NCBI GenBank assembly: GCA_030686995.1 | Contig: CM060693.1 | Location: 107,256,228 to 107,320,227 of the forward strand | DNA: 64,000 nt | Direction: 5' to 3' | From: Artemisia argyi | Lineage: Eukaryota; Streptophyta; Magnoliopsida; Asterales; Asteraceae | Part shown: in pieces, positions 10,216 through 21,299 of the stretch | Position numbering within the stretch: the first letter of the stretch is position 1 | Layout: each line of letters opens with the position of its first letter | Notes under the pieces: generated by a model | The model's input: only the letters and a program-made list of their open reading frames with translations | Database searches by the model: none | What the model was told of the DNA's origin: nothing | Made by a program: the position numbers and the translations under genes

Positions 10216-10512
10216 GATTAAATTTATGATATTATTCACAAGTCCAGCTAGCATTTTCTTTTCCTTTTTTCGGAAAAGGTGAATATATATTAACCAAATC
10301 CATACAGGAGATTACAATAAGCTAGCTATTTAAGAGTGCAATGACATGCCAAACACTCAAAACACATGCAGCTATACCAAACCATACAATGCTTAACTGA
10401 ACAATACTAGACAACTCAAAGATCAGCTTAAATTCGTTGCAGTTTTGGTTAAGTTCCTAACATGTATATAATTTAGTTCATACAGTGTTATCCTATTGAT
10501 CGATGAGGGATT

Positions 10513-10599
<87 letters not shown>

Positions 10600-10796
10600 C
10601 TGTTCCCGATTCAATCTTCACCTTTCCTGAATGAAGAAAGAGAGTGAAAGAGAAGATATCAGCGCAATAGGTACAGAGGGGAGAGAAACTGTCTTCGTTC
10701 GGTTCGGCAGAAGAAAGCCGAGAAAACAAATAGGAAGAGCACTAACTAATTAAGTAAATATATAAAAGCTATCACCACCTCGAGCAGTAAAACAAA

Positions 10797-10868
<72 letters not shown>

Positions 10869-11332
10869 TGACAGCCATGAGGGTACCCCCAACCCACACA
10901 AACAAATGGAATAGAGGAATATAGTTAATTCAGTCCCCGTTCAAAGATTCTAGGTCCACCACTCTATATAGGTTACCATGCTATGGGTTGTATCAAATTT
11001 AGATTAAACAACTACGTTTCAACTTCAACTGCTCTTCTCTAATTATCATTAGCTTCACTGTGAATCCAAGTCTGACAAGTACAAAAATACCCTAATGTGA
11101 GTTTTAAATGTTAAGCTCCATCTTGTAAATCTGCCTGTTAATTATTCAGGTGTTAAATCTTAACTAGGATAAACTAGATGTTAGCCAACTAGGGTTTTTT
11201 GATACTTATTCTGATAACCACAATGATTCGACTAGCATAATTTAGATGAATAATGTGATGTTATCTTATTAACACATGTTTACCGTATGATTCTATAGGT
11301 ACAGTAAGTTCAGAGGTAATTTGACGGTGGTC
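10216..11332. repeat. Non-coding stretch with two long (TA)n microsatellites
   Basis: (TA)n at 10515-10595 and (AT)n at 10800-10862, otherwise AT-rich sequence without coding features. It separates two SABRE exon blocks and replaces the family region between 'REFH' and 'KRPTDGAGDGF'. Confidence 0.8.
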
Positions 11333-11640
11333 CCTCTGGTAAAGCAGATCAGGCTCTAATAACCTGGCCTAAACGACCACCTGAGGGTGCAGGTGAGGGA
11401 TTTGTCACATCGATTAGGGAACTATTCCAAATTCTCAGCGTCGCAGGGCTAAGGCCTTTGTGGTGCGGACAATGAGAGGGATGGGGAGAATGATCACATG
11501 GCAGGTGATTGGAGTGAAAGTGATTCAGAGTCTTCTTTTGCTAGGCAACTAACTATAACAAAAGCAAGAAAGCTGATAAGACGCCACACTAAAAGGTTTC
11601 GGGCTAAGAAAGGCTTGTCTCATCTGTCTTTCTATGATGT
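11333..11640 (+). pseudogene. SABRE exon ('RRAKAFVVRTMRG...ARQLTITKARKLIRRHTK')
   Basis: Reads 'WPKRPPEGAGEGFVTSIREL', then in other frames 'RRRAKAFVVRTMRG', 'AGDWSESDSESSFARQLTI', 'TKARKLIRRHTKRFRAKKG'. Matches the C-terminal region of SABRE/KIP. At least two frameshifts (near 11440 and 11490). It is the last recognisable SABRE piece; the start is approximate because no clear acceptor is seen. Confidence 0.8.
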
Positions 11641-11937
11641 CTAGTCATGGGGAAAATGAACAAAATAGCCAAATTTTATATGGTTTTTGACAAAATAGGC
11701 AAAATTTATGTGTTTATGCCACCGATATCGCAAACAAAACCAATAATTAGTTTTTTATAATTATTTTTTACTTTCTGGGAAGTTGTTTTTTTGTTTCATT
11801 CTCTCCCCAAAAAACATTGTTGTACCATTCATTGCTACTTTGTTCAAGTGATCTTAAAATTGTGCATTCTGCGGTTTTTCAAATGTGATGTATTATTTAT
11901 TCTCAATGTTTATGCAAATGACTTTTTCCAGGATAAA

Positions 11938-12235
11938 CATTCACGTAGTTTCTACTGCTTTCAGGCAATTATGGTTTATGCTACTCTTAAATGTGGATCC
12001 AAAAGGGCTATCTATGATGGATTTGCAATGTTCTTTCTTAGCATGTTAGATCCTCCTAGTGCCAAAGTAATGGACAAACTAATTGAGAGGCATCTTTTGG
12101 ATGAAAAAGCAGCCCCACATTACACATTTGATAGGTACTTTTGATGCGAAGGACTGTGAATCTGATGATTTTACGGACAAGTATGAATTGACTGAGAGTG
12201 TGAGGAAGCAACTCTGCAATGACAAATAGTTTTGT
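11938..12235 (+). pseudogene. Unidentified exon fragment 'ATLKCGSKRAIYDGFAMF'
   Basis: After a TTTCAG-like acceptor (11964) it reads 'AIMVYATLKCGSKRAIYDGF', 'KVMDKLIERHLLDEKAAPHY', then in another frame 'DAKDCESDDFTDKYELTESV' 'RKQLCNDK'. The codons look real and the segment is partly repeated at 14466-14628. I do not recognise the family. Confidence 0.4.
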
Positions 12236-12263
12236 TGGGAACCCCCGGACTGTATCTCCATAG

Positions 12264-13640
12264 GAGCTATGCTTCGTCCTGTTTCTAGTAGCACACAGGT
12301 AAATTCTTTATCATTTTGGTTCACGTATGGAAGGTTTAATGATAAAACTAGGGGTGGCAAAATGGGTGGGTCAGTGAGTATGGTACATGTCATAATGAGT
12401 TTGAGTCAAAGTGGTAATTGTTTAGTACAGGTGCAAATGGATTAGATCTGGTTATGTCCACCTGCCAACACTAGCATTTTCTTTAATTTTTTAGATTAAT
12501 TTAAAAAGTAATTGATGTCCTGAATACAATTTATAGAAATCAGAGTAAATTACATAAATGACCAGTTGGTGAAAATTATGGAATTTGACGTTGACTCTTG
12601 GTCTCTCAAGTGTGCAACTAATTTCTATTGGTGACTAAAGGCTAAATGGCGAGGGACCAAAAGTCAAAGCAAACAGTGGAATTAGGATACAAATAGTATT
12701 GACTAGGGACACAGTGTAATTTACTCTATAAATTATATTTTTAAAATGTGTTACCTGCTCAAAAGTACATTTGATAATGGAAGGATTAAGCATTTCATGA
12801 ATACTTTGGTTTACCTGTTTGAAATTATAAAACTTTACGTGTACTACCTGTTGGAGACTTGGAGATAATGCAACTCCTAGATAAGCCAAGGGGGATATGT
12901 AATTGTTTCTTTTTTGATAAATTGTAGGTAGTGATGAAGCGTGCTCAGAATGTTGCATAAGCAGTAGTTAGAACCCGTTCAACCTTATCCACTTAGTCAT
13001 GCATGGGTGCACGTCGTGGTCGAGTTGGAAATTCACCAACTGATGATTTCTATAAAACTTCCCTCATACTCGATAAGCATGCTGATTCTCTTACATCAGA
13101 CAACAGGCTACAACAAATAACCTCAAAGTGCATGTTTCTAGGATGGTTGAGTGATCAGGAAAAAAAAAAAAAAAAAAAGTTAAAAAAAAAAGAAAAAAAG
13201 AAAAGAAAAGAAAAACCTAAGGTTTTTGGTGGGTTGTGAGAGGAGTGGTCATGTTATATGGACCTCGTACATGAAATTCGTAGCTTAAATGGAAGAGACA
13301 CAGCTTTTGATGGACATAAAAATGGTCTGCAGTTCATAACTTTATAGTGGTTTTGAAGACGAGTGATAGATTGAGCTTGGCTTCTCCTGAATTTGGATTT
13401 GATGATGAAGAAGCATTTGGTTGTCATGCACGGTTAGTTTCTTTGAATGAACCTAACACGGGTCAAAATGTGTGATTCTCTTTTTAGTCTGTTTTATTCT
13501 TAGTCAATGTTATTTTTTGTTCTTCAGGTGGAAGAAATATATTGAGGATGTGCCTAAAGAGCAGGCTATTTGGTATCTTGAACCATATAACGAAAGCACA
13601 TCAGGTTCTTCTTAGGAAGATGTTAATTTTGATCGAAGAT
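12264..13640 (+). pseudogene. Third, partial copy of the duplicated block, no amidase exons
   Basis: 12264-12299 reads 'AMLRPVSSSTQ' before GTAAAT. 12929-13110 repeats the 'AQNVA' exon with a stop and 'MGARRGRVGNSPTDDF'. 13160-13215 is a short polypurine tract. 13216-13330 is the 'VFGGL' midasin region. 13370-13432 reads 'LSLASPEFGFDDEEAFGCHA', a piece absent from copies 1 and 2. 13529-13640 reads 'WKKYIEDVPKEQAIWYLEPY' 'NESTSGSS*EDVNFDRR'. The amidase exons are missing here, so they were inserted into the block after this copy separated, or were lost from it. Confidence 0.65.
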
Positions 13641-13789
13641 AAAAGTCACTATCTCTCCGTGTGGCTCCACAAATTGGAGCAACATGGATGCAACGCGGTA
13701 CTATAAATAAAACTGAGCTATTTATGTAGAATATGATGCTATTTACAGTCACTTTAAATAATTAAAATTTGTTTTATGTAATATTAGGG

Positions 13790-14399
13790 ATATGCATAAA
13801 ACTGGAACACCTCTGCTGTGAAAAAATGTTTTGAGATGGTAATGTTGTTCACGAGTCAGAGGTGGCCTGTTCTTCTTTACGGGCCAGCTGGCGCGGGTAA
13901 AATTGATCTCATTACCAGGGTCAAGGGAGTCAAGGTATGTCATTTCTTGGTTTTAATTGCAAGGATAACCATGATATTTAACACCCTATATTTTCAATCC
14001 CAGTTGCAAAAGATAATTATTACTTATTTTTGATTATTCTCAAACATGCCCCTCTTCGCAGAAATGCTGAGTTATAAAATATTGTTTGTATACTTTTATG
14101 TATATGCTTTGAGATAGTTGCTTACTCATAGGATTAAATTGATTGTCGTGTAATTGATTTTCACGCACCTATATGCTTCAAGATAGGGGTTATTTTGCGT
14201 TGGTTATTATGTATGTTTCTGATCAATATTTAATGTGTTCTTGTATAGTATTTAAACTTATTGGATCCCTCACTTTCTTGTCTTCTAGTTCTATCCATTC
14301 ACATGGATGAGCAAATTGACGGAAAAACACTAGTTGGGAGTTATGTATGTGCTGAACAACCGGGTGAATTTAGGTGGCAGCCTGGTTCCCTTACTCAGG
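13790..14399 (+). pseudogene. Midasin (MDN1) first AAA module exons
   Basis: Exon 13811-13935 reads 'VKKCFEMVMLFTSQRWPVLL' then 'YGPAGAGKIDLITRVKG'. Exon 14297-14399 reads 'IHMDEQIDGKTLVGSYVCAE' then 'QPGEFRWQPGSLTQ'. This is the Walker A exon and the following exon of the first AAA+ module of midasin, which powers pre-60S ribosome maturation. The Walker A Thr of GKT is Ile here, as a C-to-T change would give, which would abolish Mg-ATP binding. The exon with the next helix ('NKLAQDSGN...' in the family) is missing or replaced, and the reading ends after 'SLTQ' at GTTGGT. Fragment only. Confidence 0.85.
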
Positions 14400-14465
14400 T
14401 TGGTTAGGTTATTTTTTGTTTTTAATTTTATACTTTTGGCAATTAATTTATTGAGTATTGATCAT

Positions 14466-14628
14466 GTTAAACATTCACGTAGTTTCTACTGCTTTCAGGC
14501 AATTACGGTTAATGCTACTCTTAAATGTGGATCCAGAAGAGCTATCTATGATGGATTTGCAATGTTTGATAGGTACTTTGATGCGAAGGACTATGAATCT
14601 GATGATTTTACGGACAAGTATTAGTTTT
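14466..14628 (+). repeat. Second copy of the unidentified 11938 fragment
   Basis: 'cattcacgtagtttctactg' and the following 'ATLKCGSRRAIYDGFAMF' 'DRYFDAKDYESDDFTDKY' repeat 11938-12190 with an internal deletion of about 90 bases, then stop TAG. It sits directly after the midasin exon and reads on into its intron. Confidence 0.6.
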
Positions 14629-14900
14629 TAATGATTTATTCTAGGTTTTAGTTGCTTCATATGTCATTTCCTATGTAGTGGGTGTTTGTTTAAGCTTAAT
14701 TGATCAGCTTATATTTCATAAGCCCCATTTTCCGGCTTATTTTGAGACTTATGAAATATAAGCCGAAATCAAATAAGCTTATAAGACTAACAAAACCCCT
14801 ATAACATGTTTAGTTTATGTTTGTTAATTGTTATCTAATAGTATAACTTTTATTAGTTACACGTACAGGTTAATAAAGATATTCTATTAGGGTTTTGGTT
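14629..14900. other. Intergenic, palindromic element
   Basis: 14707-14765 holds an imperfect inverted repeat, 'agcttatatttcataagcc' against 'cttatgaaatataagccg', with about 20 bases between, like a small foldback MITE. Nothing coding. Confidence 0.5.
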
Positions 14901-16955
14901 ATGGTTGCTATTGGATTAAAGGCTTTGCCATTAAGAAGAGCGAAAAACTGCGATTTGTTAGCGGAATGCGATATGGTTAGGAAGGGTGATGGTTATAGCT
15001 GGGGTGGGGATAGAAGGAATATGAGTCGGAAGTCGATGAAGAAAAGTAAAGGTGGGGAGTCGGGTGGTGCAGCTAGTGATAATTATAGGCAGGATGGTTA
15101 TTCGGATTATCAAGATGGGTCTGCTGCACCACATACGTCGTTTTTGAGGTTTGTATGCTTATTTTTAATGGAATTATATTATTTTTATGTTATTGTAGGA
15201 TTGTGATTGTTAATTGAAACTGCTTGTGCTATTTGAGATGAATTTTAATCGAGCTATAAGAAAATGTATTGGTGTAACGAAATGTTATGAGTAATTTTTT
15301 TATTATTATTATTATTATTTTTTGGTGTTTGGCAATTTTGCCTATCTACGGATTCGAGAGTAAAATAATGAGAAGCTGGTAAGTTTGAAAGGGTATTTAT
15401 GGATTATTTATTAGTGATTATTTGCTTATTCTGTGCATTTAAAGCTAATAAGCAATCATACACACTCTCTTGATACCTGCTTATCTGTAAAGGAGACGAG
15501 CATTTGAAAACGCAATGGATCCAAACACATAAATCTGCTTATCTTTTTTGACGATAAGTATTAAGTAGATAAGCAATCCCAAGCACCCTGTTAGCAACTC
15601 TCAAGCTGCTTATTATCACTATTAATTAAGTAGATGATTACAAGCAGTTTAGTTTCCATCCAAACACTCAAAATTGCTTATATGTTGTATCAAAACGCAA
15701 TAAGCAGCTTTAATAAAAAATCCCAAACACTCCTGTAATCGTAGTAATGGCTTCTTACGAAGGTGGTTTGTGTGTGTTGTGATGTCACAGACAGCTAGTT
15801 GATCAGGAAAGAGCAAAATACTTCTCAGAAATTTCAAATGTAATCGAAGGTGCCGAAAATATGGAGGAATGATCATCTATATGTGGAAACGCATTGGAAG
15901 AAACACGTAGGAAAGAAGTTAAACTTGCACCCGATTACATCATAAGTCACACATTACAGTCACTTCTTCAATGGTGTGCTTTGTAACTTTCTGAAGAACC
16001 GTTCAAAAGATTTCCCTCGTATTTCAATGGATAAATCTGGATCTCATGTAGCTGAAACAGCTCTCAAATCTTTCGCTGCACATCTTCAAGAAGGTGGAGA
16101 CCATCTCTTATTGAAGTCACTTTGTCAGGCAATTGTTGCCAATCCTGTTGAGGTTATGACCAACTATCATGGATCTCATGTTCTTCGAAGTCTTTTGTGT
16201 CTTTGTAAAGGGGTGCCGTTAGATTCATCAGACTTTCATTCCAAGAAGTCATCTGCTGTTCTCGGACAACGGTTAAATCTGAAGCCCTCTTGGTCGGATG
16301 GGAGTGGATTCCACGGGACGTAGATGGGATTTCCTGATATGTTAAAGTTTCTTGTGGCGGAGATTCTTAAAGCTGCTAGAAAAGATATTGAACTTTTCAA
16401 TTTGATCAATATGGTAGCTTAGTTCTACAGACTGCTTTGAAGTTGTTGGTTGGATACGAGGAGGACTTATCATATGCGATTCCGGTTATTTTAGGCTGCA
16501 AAGGGAATCTCACAGACAGCAATGCTGCCAAAAAACATTTGGGTTAAAGAAGCTGCTTTCAGCCATTTAATGGAGGTTTGAATAATATTATTAGTTTTTG
16601 CTTTACATTTTGTGGGTTCTAAAACTATTGATTCAATATTGACATTGTTGTCTTTTTAATGCAGGTCATCTTAGAAGTTACCTTGTACATCAATTAATAA
16701 CAAAGGTTTTTAAAGGTTCATTGTATGAGATGTCCACTCATTACTGAGGAAACTTTATTGTTCAAGCACTAATTTCTCAGGCTAGAAGTGAGGATCATGT
16801 AAGTGATCCAAAAGTTTCGAGCATTTTTTATGTTGGTTAACACTTGCCTTAATCTGAAAATTTTGACCCGTATGGACATTTAACCCTTAATTTACTTTTT
16901 TTGTCACATATAGGTTGAGCTGATTTGGAAGGAACTTGGGTCAAGATTAAAGATC
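14901..16955 (+). pseudogene. Pumilio homolog 23 (NOP9-like PUF protein) pseudogene
   Basis: Pumilio 23 is the nucleolar PUF-repeat RNA-binding protein needed for 18S and 5.8S rRNA processing. The start at 14901 gives 'MVMVAIGLKALPLRRAKNCD' and a basic Gly/Ser-rich N-terminus to 'AAPHTSFLR' (about 15150). After a gap, 15905-16320 reads 'APDYIISHTLQSLLQWC', 'NFLKNRSKDFPRISMDKSGS', 'HVAETALKSFAAHLQEGGD' and 'YHGSHVLRSLLCLCKGVPLD', with PUF-repeat S-x-x-[HV] motifs. A TAG follows at 16321, then 'GFPDMLKFLVAEILKAARKD', 'QYGSLVLQTALKLLVGYEED', and fragments at 16660-16800 ('FIVQALISQARSEDH' in broken frame) and 16918-16955 ('ELIWKELGSRLKIL'). Order and spacing follow the family, but several repeats are lost and nonsense and frameshift changes are frequent. 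Confidence 0.85.
15400..15740. mobile_element. hAT-like MITE remnants inside the Pumilio pseudogene
   Basis: Repeated 'gcttat' and 'ataagca' blocks and ends of the type 'aagcaatcccaagcaccctg' and 'aatcccaaacactcctg' are typical of small hAT-type foldback elements. They occupy the position of an intron between the N-terminal and PUF exons. Boundaries cannot be fixed. Confidence 0.35.
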
Positions 16956-16981
16956 TTGTTTTCATTTCTTTGTGTCTTTTC

Positions 16982-17202
<221 letters not shown>

Positions 17203-18739
17203 AACTTAGCCACTAAAAAAGAGAAATTATACAAGAAAATTATGTGCCAAATGTAAATGATAGATAAGAAAAACAAGAGATTTTTATAGATAAGAAAAAG
17301 TTAAAACAAATACAGCATGAAAACTTTTCTTTATCTAATCATGCATGATTTAAAGTAAATAGGTTATTCTTTAAAAATACCAATAGGTTATAAAGACTAT
17401 TAAAAATGAGTGTGGATTCAGATATTGAAAATTATATACCACCAATATAGATAGCTTGGTCACTAAAATTAGAGAAATAGATATGAATGATAATTTGTAA
17501 ATTTAAAAAGAGAAATTAAGGAAGAAAATTATGTGCTAAATGTAAATAATATACCCTGCACTAGAACAATGGTAACAAATGCATTTGCTAAGCCTGCGAT
17601 AAAGACAACCATAAAAGGGAGATAAAGTAAAAGAACGAAAAATATAAACCATATGAAAGTATGAAAGTATGAAAGTATGAAAAATGAGCCTATTAACCCA
17701 TTTGGAATATATTTAGATCTTGATTGTTTTAACAATAGTGACGAAGGTATTGATAAATGGGAAACTGCCCTTAGGATAGTTATCACAATAAATAAAATGG
17801 ATATAGATATCTTAAAAGGATTTTTACAACGAACTTTATTAAATAGCGATTAGATTTTGAAAAATATATACCACCAGATATAGATAGCTTGGCCACTTAC
17901 AAAGAGAAATTAAACAAGAAAATTATGTGCCAAATGTAAATGATATAACGGTAACAAATGCATTTGCTAGGCTTACTGAAGGATATGCGCTTCTACTATA
18001 TCAACGATACTTGAACTGTTAGATAATCATAGTGGATGATAACATCACTGTTCCCACCCATATTGCAGACCCGTCCTTATTTATTTTTCTTGATATGTTT
18101 GTAGGATAAATAGAGATAAAATGAAATCTATTGTAAGGTCCCCATTAGACACTGGAATTCTGTCTGCTCTATTTATTTATACGCTGCTATAAAGACAACC
18201 ATTAAAATAGGGGAGATAAAGTAAAAGACGAAAAGAACGAAAAATATTAACCATATGAAAGTATGAAAAATGAGCCTATTAACCCATTTGGAATATATTT
18301 AGATATTTAACAATACTGAAGAAGCTATTAATACTATTAATAAATGGGAAACTGCCCTTAGGCAGCTGTCGCAGTAAATAAAATGGATAGACATCTTAAA
18401 AGGATTTTTAGAAAGAACTTTTCTAAATAGCGCTTTAAGATTTTGGCAAAATATTACCCCAGAAACAAGAAAAACTATATGTGAAAGTGATTATAATCTA
18501 GCTAATAAAATCATAGTTGATGATAACATCACTCTTCCCACCCTATTGCAGAACCGTACATGAGATTTTCACCTCCGGCTCCTCAAAGGTCACAAATAAA
18601 TCTAAGGACCCGCCCTTATTTATTTTTCTTGATATGTTTTGAGGATAAATAGAGATAAAATGAAATCTATTTTAAGGTCCTCTGTCTGCTATATTTATTT
18701 ATACGCTTGCTATAAAGACAACCATTACTCACCTTTACC

Positions 18740-18740
<1 letters not shown>

Positions 18741-18777
<37 letters not shown>
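18741..18777 (+). repeat. Poly-A tract in the capsid repeats
   Basis: About 37 A preceded by 'cacctttaccc', the same 'TTTACCC-A(n)' end seen in the 1.9 kb retroposons at 30650 and 49825. May be the tail of a strongly truncated copy. Confidence 0.6.
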
Positions 18778-18778
<1 letters not shown>

Positions 18779-19764
18779 AAACAACCATTAAAAAAGGAGT
18801 TAAAGTAAAAGACGAAAAGACCGAAAAATATAAACCGAAAGTATGAAAATGAGCCTATTAACCCATTTGGAAGATATTTAGATCTTTAACAATACTGAAG
18901 AAACTATTGATAAATGGGAAACTGCCATTTGGACAGCGTTCACAGTAAATAAAATGGATATAGATATCTTAAAGGGTTTTTAGAAAGAACTTTATTAAAT
19001 AGCGCTTTAAGATTTTGGCAAAATATTACATCAGAAACAAGAAAAACTATATTTGAAAGTGATTATAATCTAGCTAATATAATTAGTAGAGCTGTAGAAG
19101 CGATTAAGATTACAACTATGTGATGTGTGTGAAATAGATAGGTATATTTGTGTATTCCAAGAATATTATTACTATATATATAATCATATCCCAAATACCG
19201 AAAGTTATTTGCCTCCATTTTTTGCTAAGGTACCTGACCCTTGGGGAATAGATTAATAGATTCTTATAAACCTAGGAAAAAGGATACACATTATGGTAAC
19301 AAATGCCATGAAAAGATTAATAAAAACTTAAAGTTTTTTGAAATTGATGAAGATTTTGAAAAAATAATTGATAATGGTGATTTTATACCAATTAAAAGAT
19401 TTCAAGAACAGAAGAAAGTATTTTTATAATAACTGAAACTGCATATACTTCTTTAGAATGAATAAATCAGATTTGCAAATTACAAATGGTCTTCCAATAA
19501 TGGATTCTCAAAAAGAACAATTTGGGGAATATAAACATGAGATTTTGATAGATAAGAAAAAGTTAAAACAAATACATGAACTTTTCTTTATCTAATCATG
19601 CAGGATTTAAAGTAAATACGTTATTCTTTAAAAATACCAAAAGTTTATAAAGACTATTAAAAATGAGTATTGATTCTGATTTTGAAAATTATATACCACC
19701 AGATATAGATAGCTTGGTCACTAAAATTGGAGAAATAGATATGAATGATAATTTTGTAAATTTA

Positions 19765-20004
19765 GGGTATGTTTGGCGAAAGTAATTGTTGCTGGAACCG
19801 GAGATGGTGCTGGAGATTATAGATTATAAAAAGAGATTATTTTTATAAGCTACATGAAGTAACATTTGGTTTTAAGAGATTATGGAAGATTATTTTTTTT
19901 AGAATCTCTTATAAGTTATGTCGGACAAACAAAGATTATTTTTTAAAAAGTTATTTTATAAAAAAATAAGCATAATCTTTCAACAATATTGTGTGCCAAA
20001 CATA
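19765..20004. mobile_element. MITE inserted in the viral capsid sequence
   Basis: About 240 bases with inverted ends 'tatgtttggc' / 'gccaaacata' and an A/T-rich body. The related capsid repeat at 17490-17520 lacks it and reads straight through ('gtaaatttaaaaagagaaat'), so it is a filled site against an empty site. A TTA/TAA-like 3-base duplication would suit a PIF/Harbinger-type element, but the poly-A flank makes this ambiguous. Confidence 0.65.
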
Positions 20005-21299
20005 AAAAAGAGATATTAAGCAAGAAAATTATGTGCCAAATGTAAATGATATACCTAGCGCTAGTAATTCAACAACGGTAACAAACACATTTGAAGGATA
20101 TGCAATAAAGACAACCATTAAAAAAGGAGATAAAGTAAAAGACGAAAAATATAACCATATGAAAGTATGAAAAAAGAGACAATTAACCCATTTGGAATAT
20201 ATTTAAATCTTGATTGTTTTAACAATATTGAAGAAGCCATTGATAAATGTGAAACTGCCCTTAGGACAGCTGTCGCAATAAAAATGGATATAGATATCTT
20301 AAAAGGATTTTTTGAAAGAATTTTATTAAATATCGCTTTAAGATTTTGGCAAAATATTACCCCAGAAAAACTATATTTGAAAGTGATTATAATCTAGCTA
20401 ATATAATTACTAGAGTTGTACAAGCGATTAGAATTATGTGGCAAAGGAAATATTATTAAAGACATTTCCACAGTTCAAAAATTTCTACTGCTTTGTTAAG
20501 ATTACAACTATGTGATATGTGTGAAATAGATAGGTATATTTGTGTATTTCAAGATTATTATTATTACCATATATATATAATCAAATCCCAAATACCGAAA
20601 GTTATTTGCCTCTATATTTTGCCAAGATACCTGACCCTTGGGGAATAAATTAATAGATACTTACAAACCCAGTACAATAGATACTTTAGGAAAAAGGTTA
20701 CACATTTAAGAGATAAGCTAAGTGAATGGTGTGGAGATGCCATTTTAGATAAAATGAATAAAGGGTTAAAGAAAAGAACATCATTATATTGTGATAATCC
20801 TAAAATGCCAACTATGATTGGATGTGATAGCTCATACTGCTACTATAGAAAAGATAAAAAAGAAATATAAGAAAAAGACCCATTTTAAAAAGAGAGATTT
20901 TAGAAAGAGGAAAACAGAAAATTTTAAAAATAGAGGATATAAAAACACTTTCAAAACCCACTTTTAAAAGAAAAATAGGTCCTAAGACTTGTAAATGTTT
21001 TTACTGCTACAAAGAATGACATTATGCTAACAAATGCCCTGAAAAGATTAATAAAATCTTAAATTTTTTCGAAATTGATGAAGATATTGAAAAAACATTT
21101 GATAATGGTGGTTTTATACCAATTAAAAGTTTTCAAGACATAGATTTGCAAATTACAAATGGTCTTCCAATAATGGTTTCTCAAAAAGAACAATTGGATA
21201 GATAAGAAAAGGTTAAAACAAATACAACATGAAAACTTTTCTTTATCTAATCATGTAGGATTTAAAGTAAATACGTTGCAAAAATGGGTATAAGTCCTA

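Larger units (their letters stand above)
17240..21200 (+). pseudogene. Endogenous caulimovirid, capsid region, repeated and broken
   Basis: Recognisable pieces of a plant pararetrovirus coat protein: an acidic N-terminal start ('FENYIPPDIDSLVTKIGE'), a middle segment ('NPFGIYLNLDCFNNIEEAID' to 'LRFWQNITPE'), 'LSEWCGDAILDKMNKGLKKR', a lysine-rich stretch, and a zinc knuckle 'CKCFYCYKE*HYANKC' at about 20990-21040 with a stop inside the CCHC motif. The N-terminal and middle modules occur about four times (near 17405, 17870, 18780 and 19663), so the gene has been tandemly duplicated and decayed. The zinc-knuckle tail also occurs near 19270 and 21000. No copy is open. Capsid upstream of movement protein fits cavemovirus/solendovirus-like viruses. 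The left viral boundary is not clear. Confidence 0.7.

Noticed and set aside
10423..10729. Ile-Tyr repeat frames at 10.5 kb and 51.2-51.5 kb
   Set aside because: Products of (TA)n microsatellites, not proteins.
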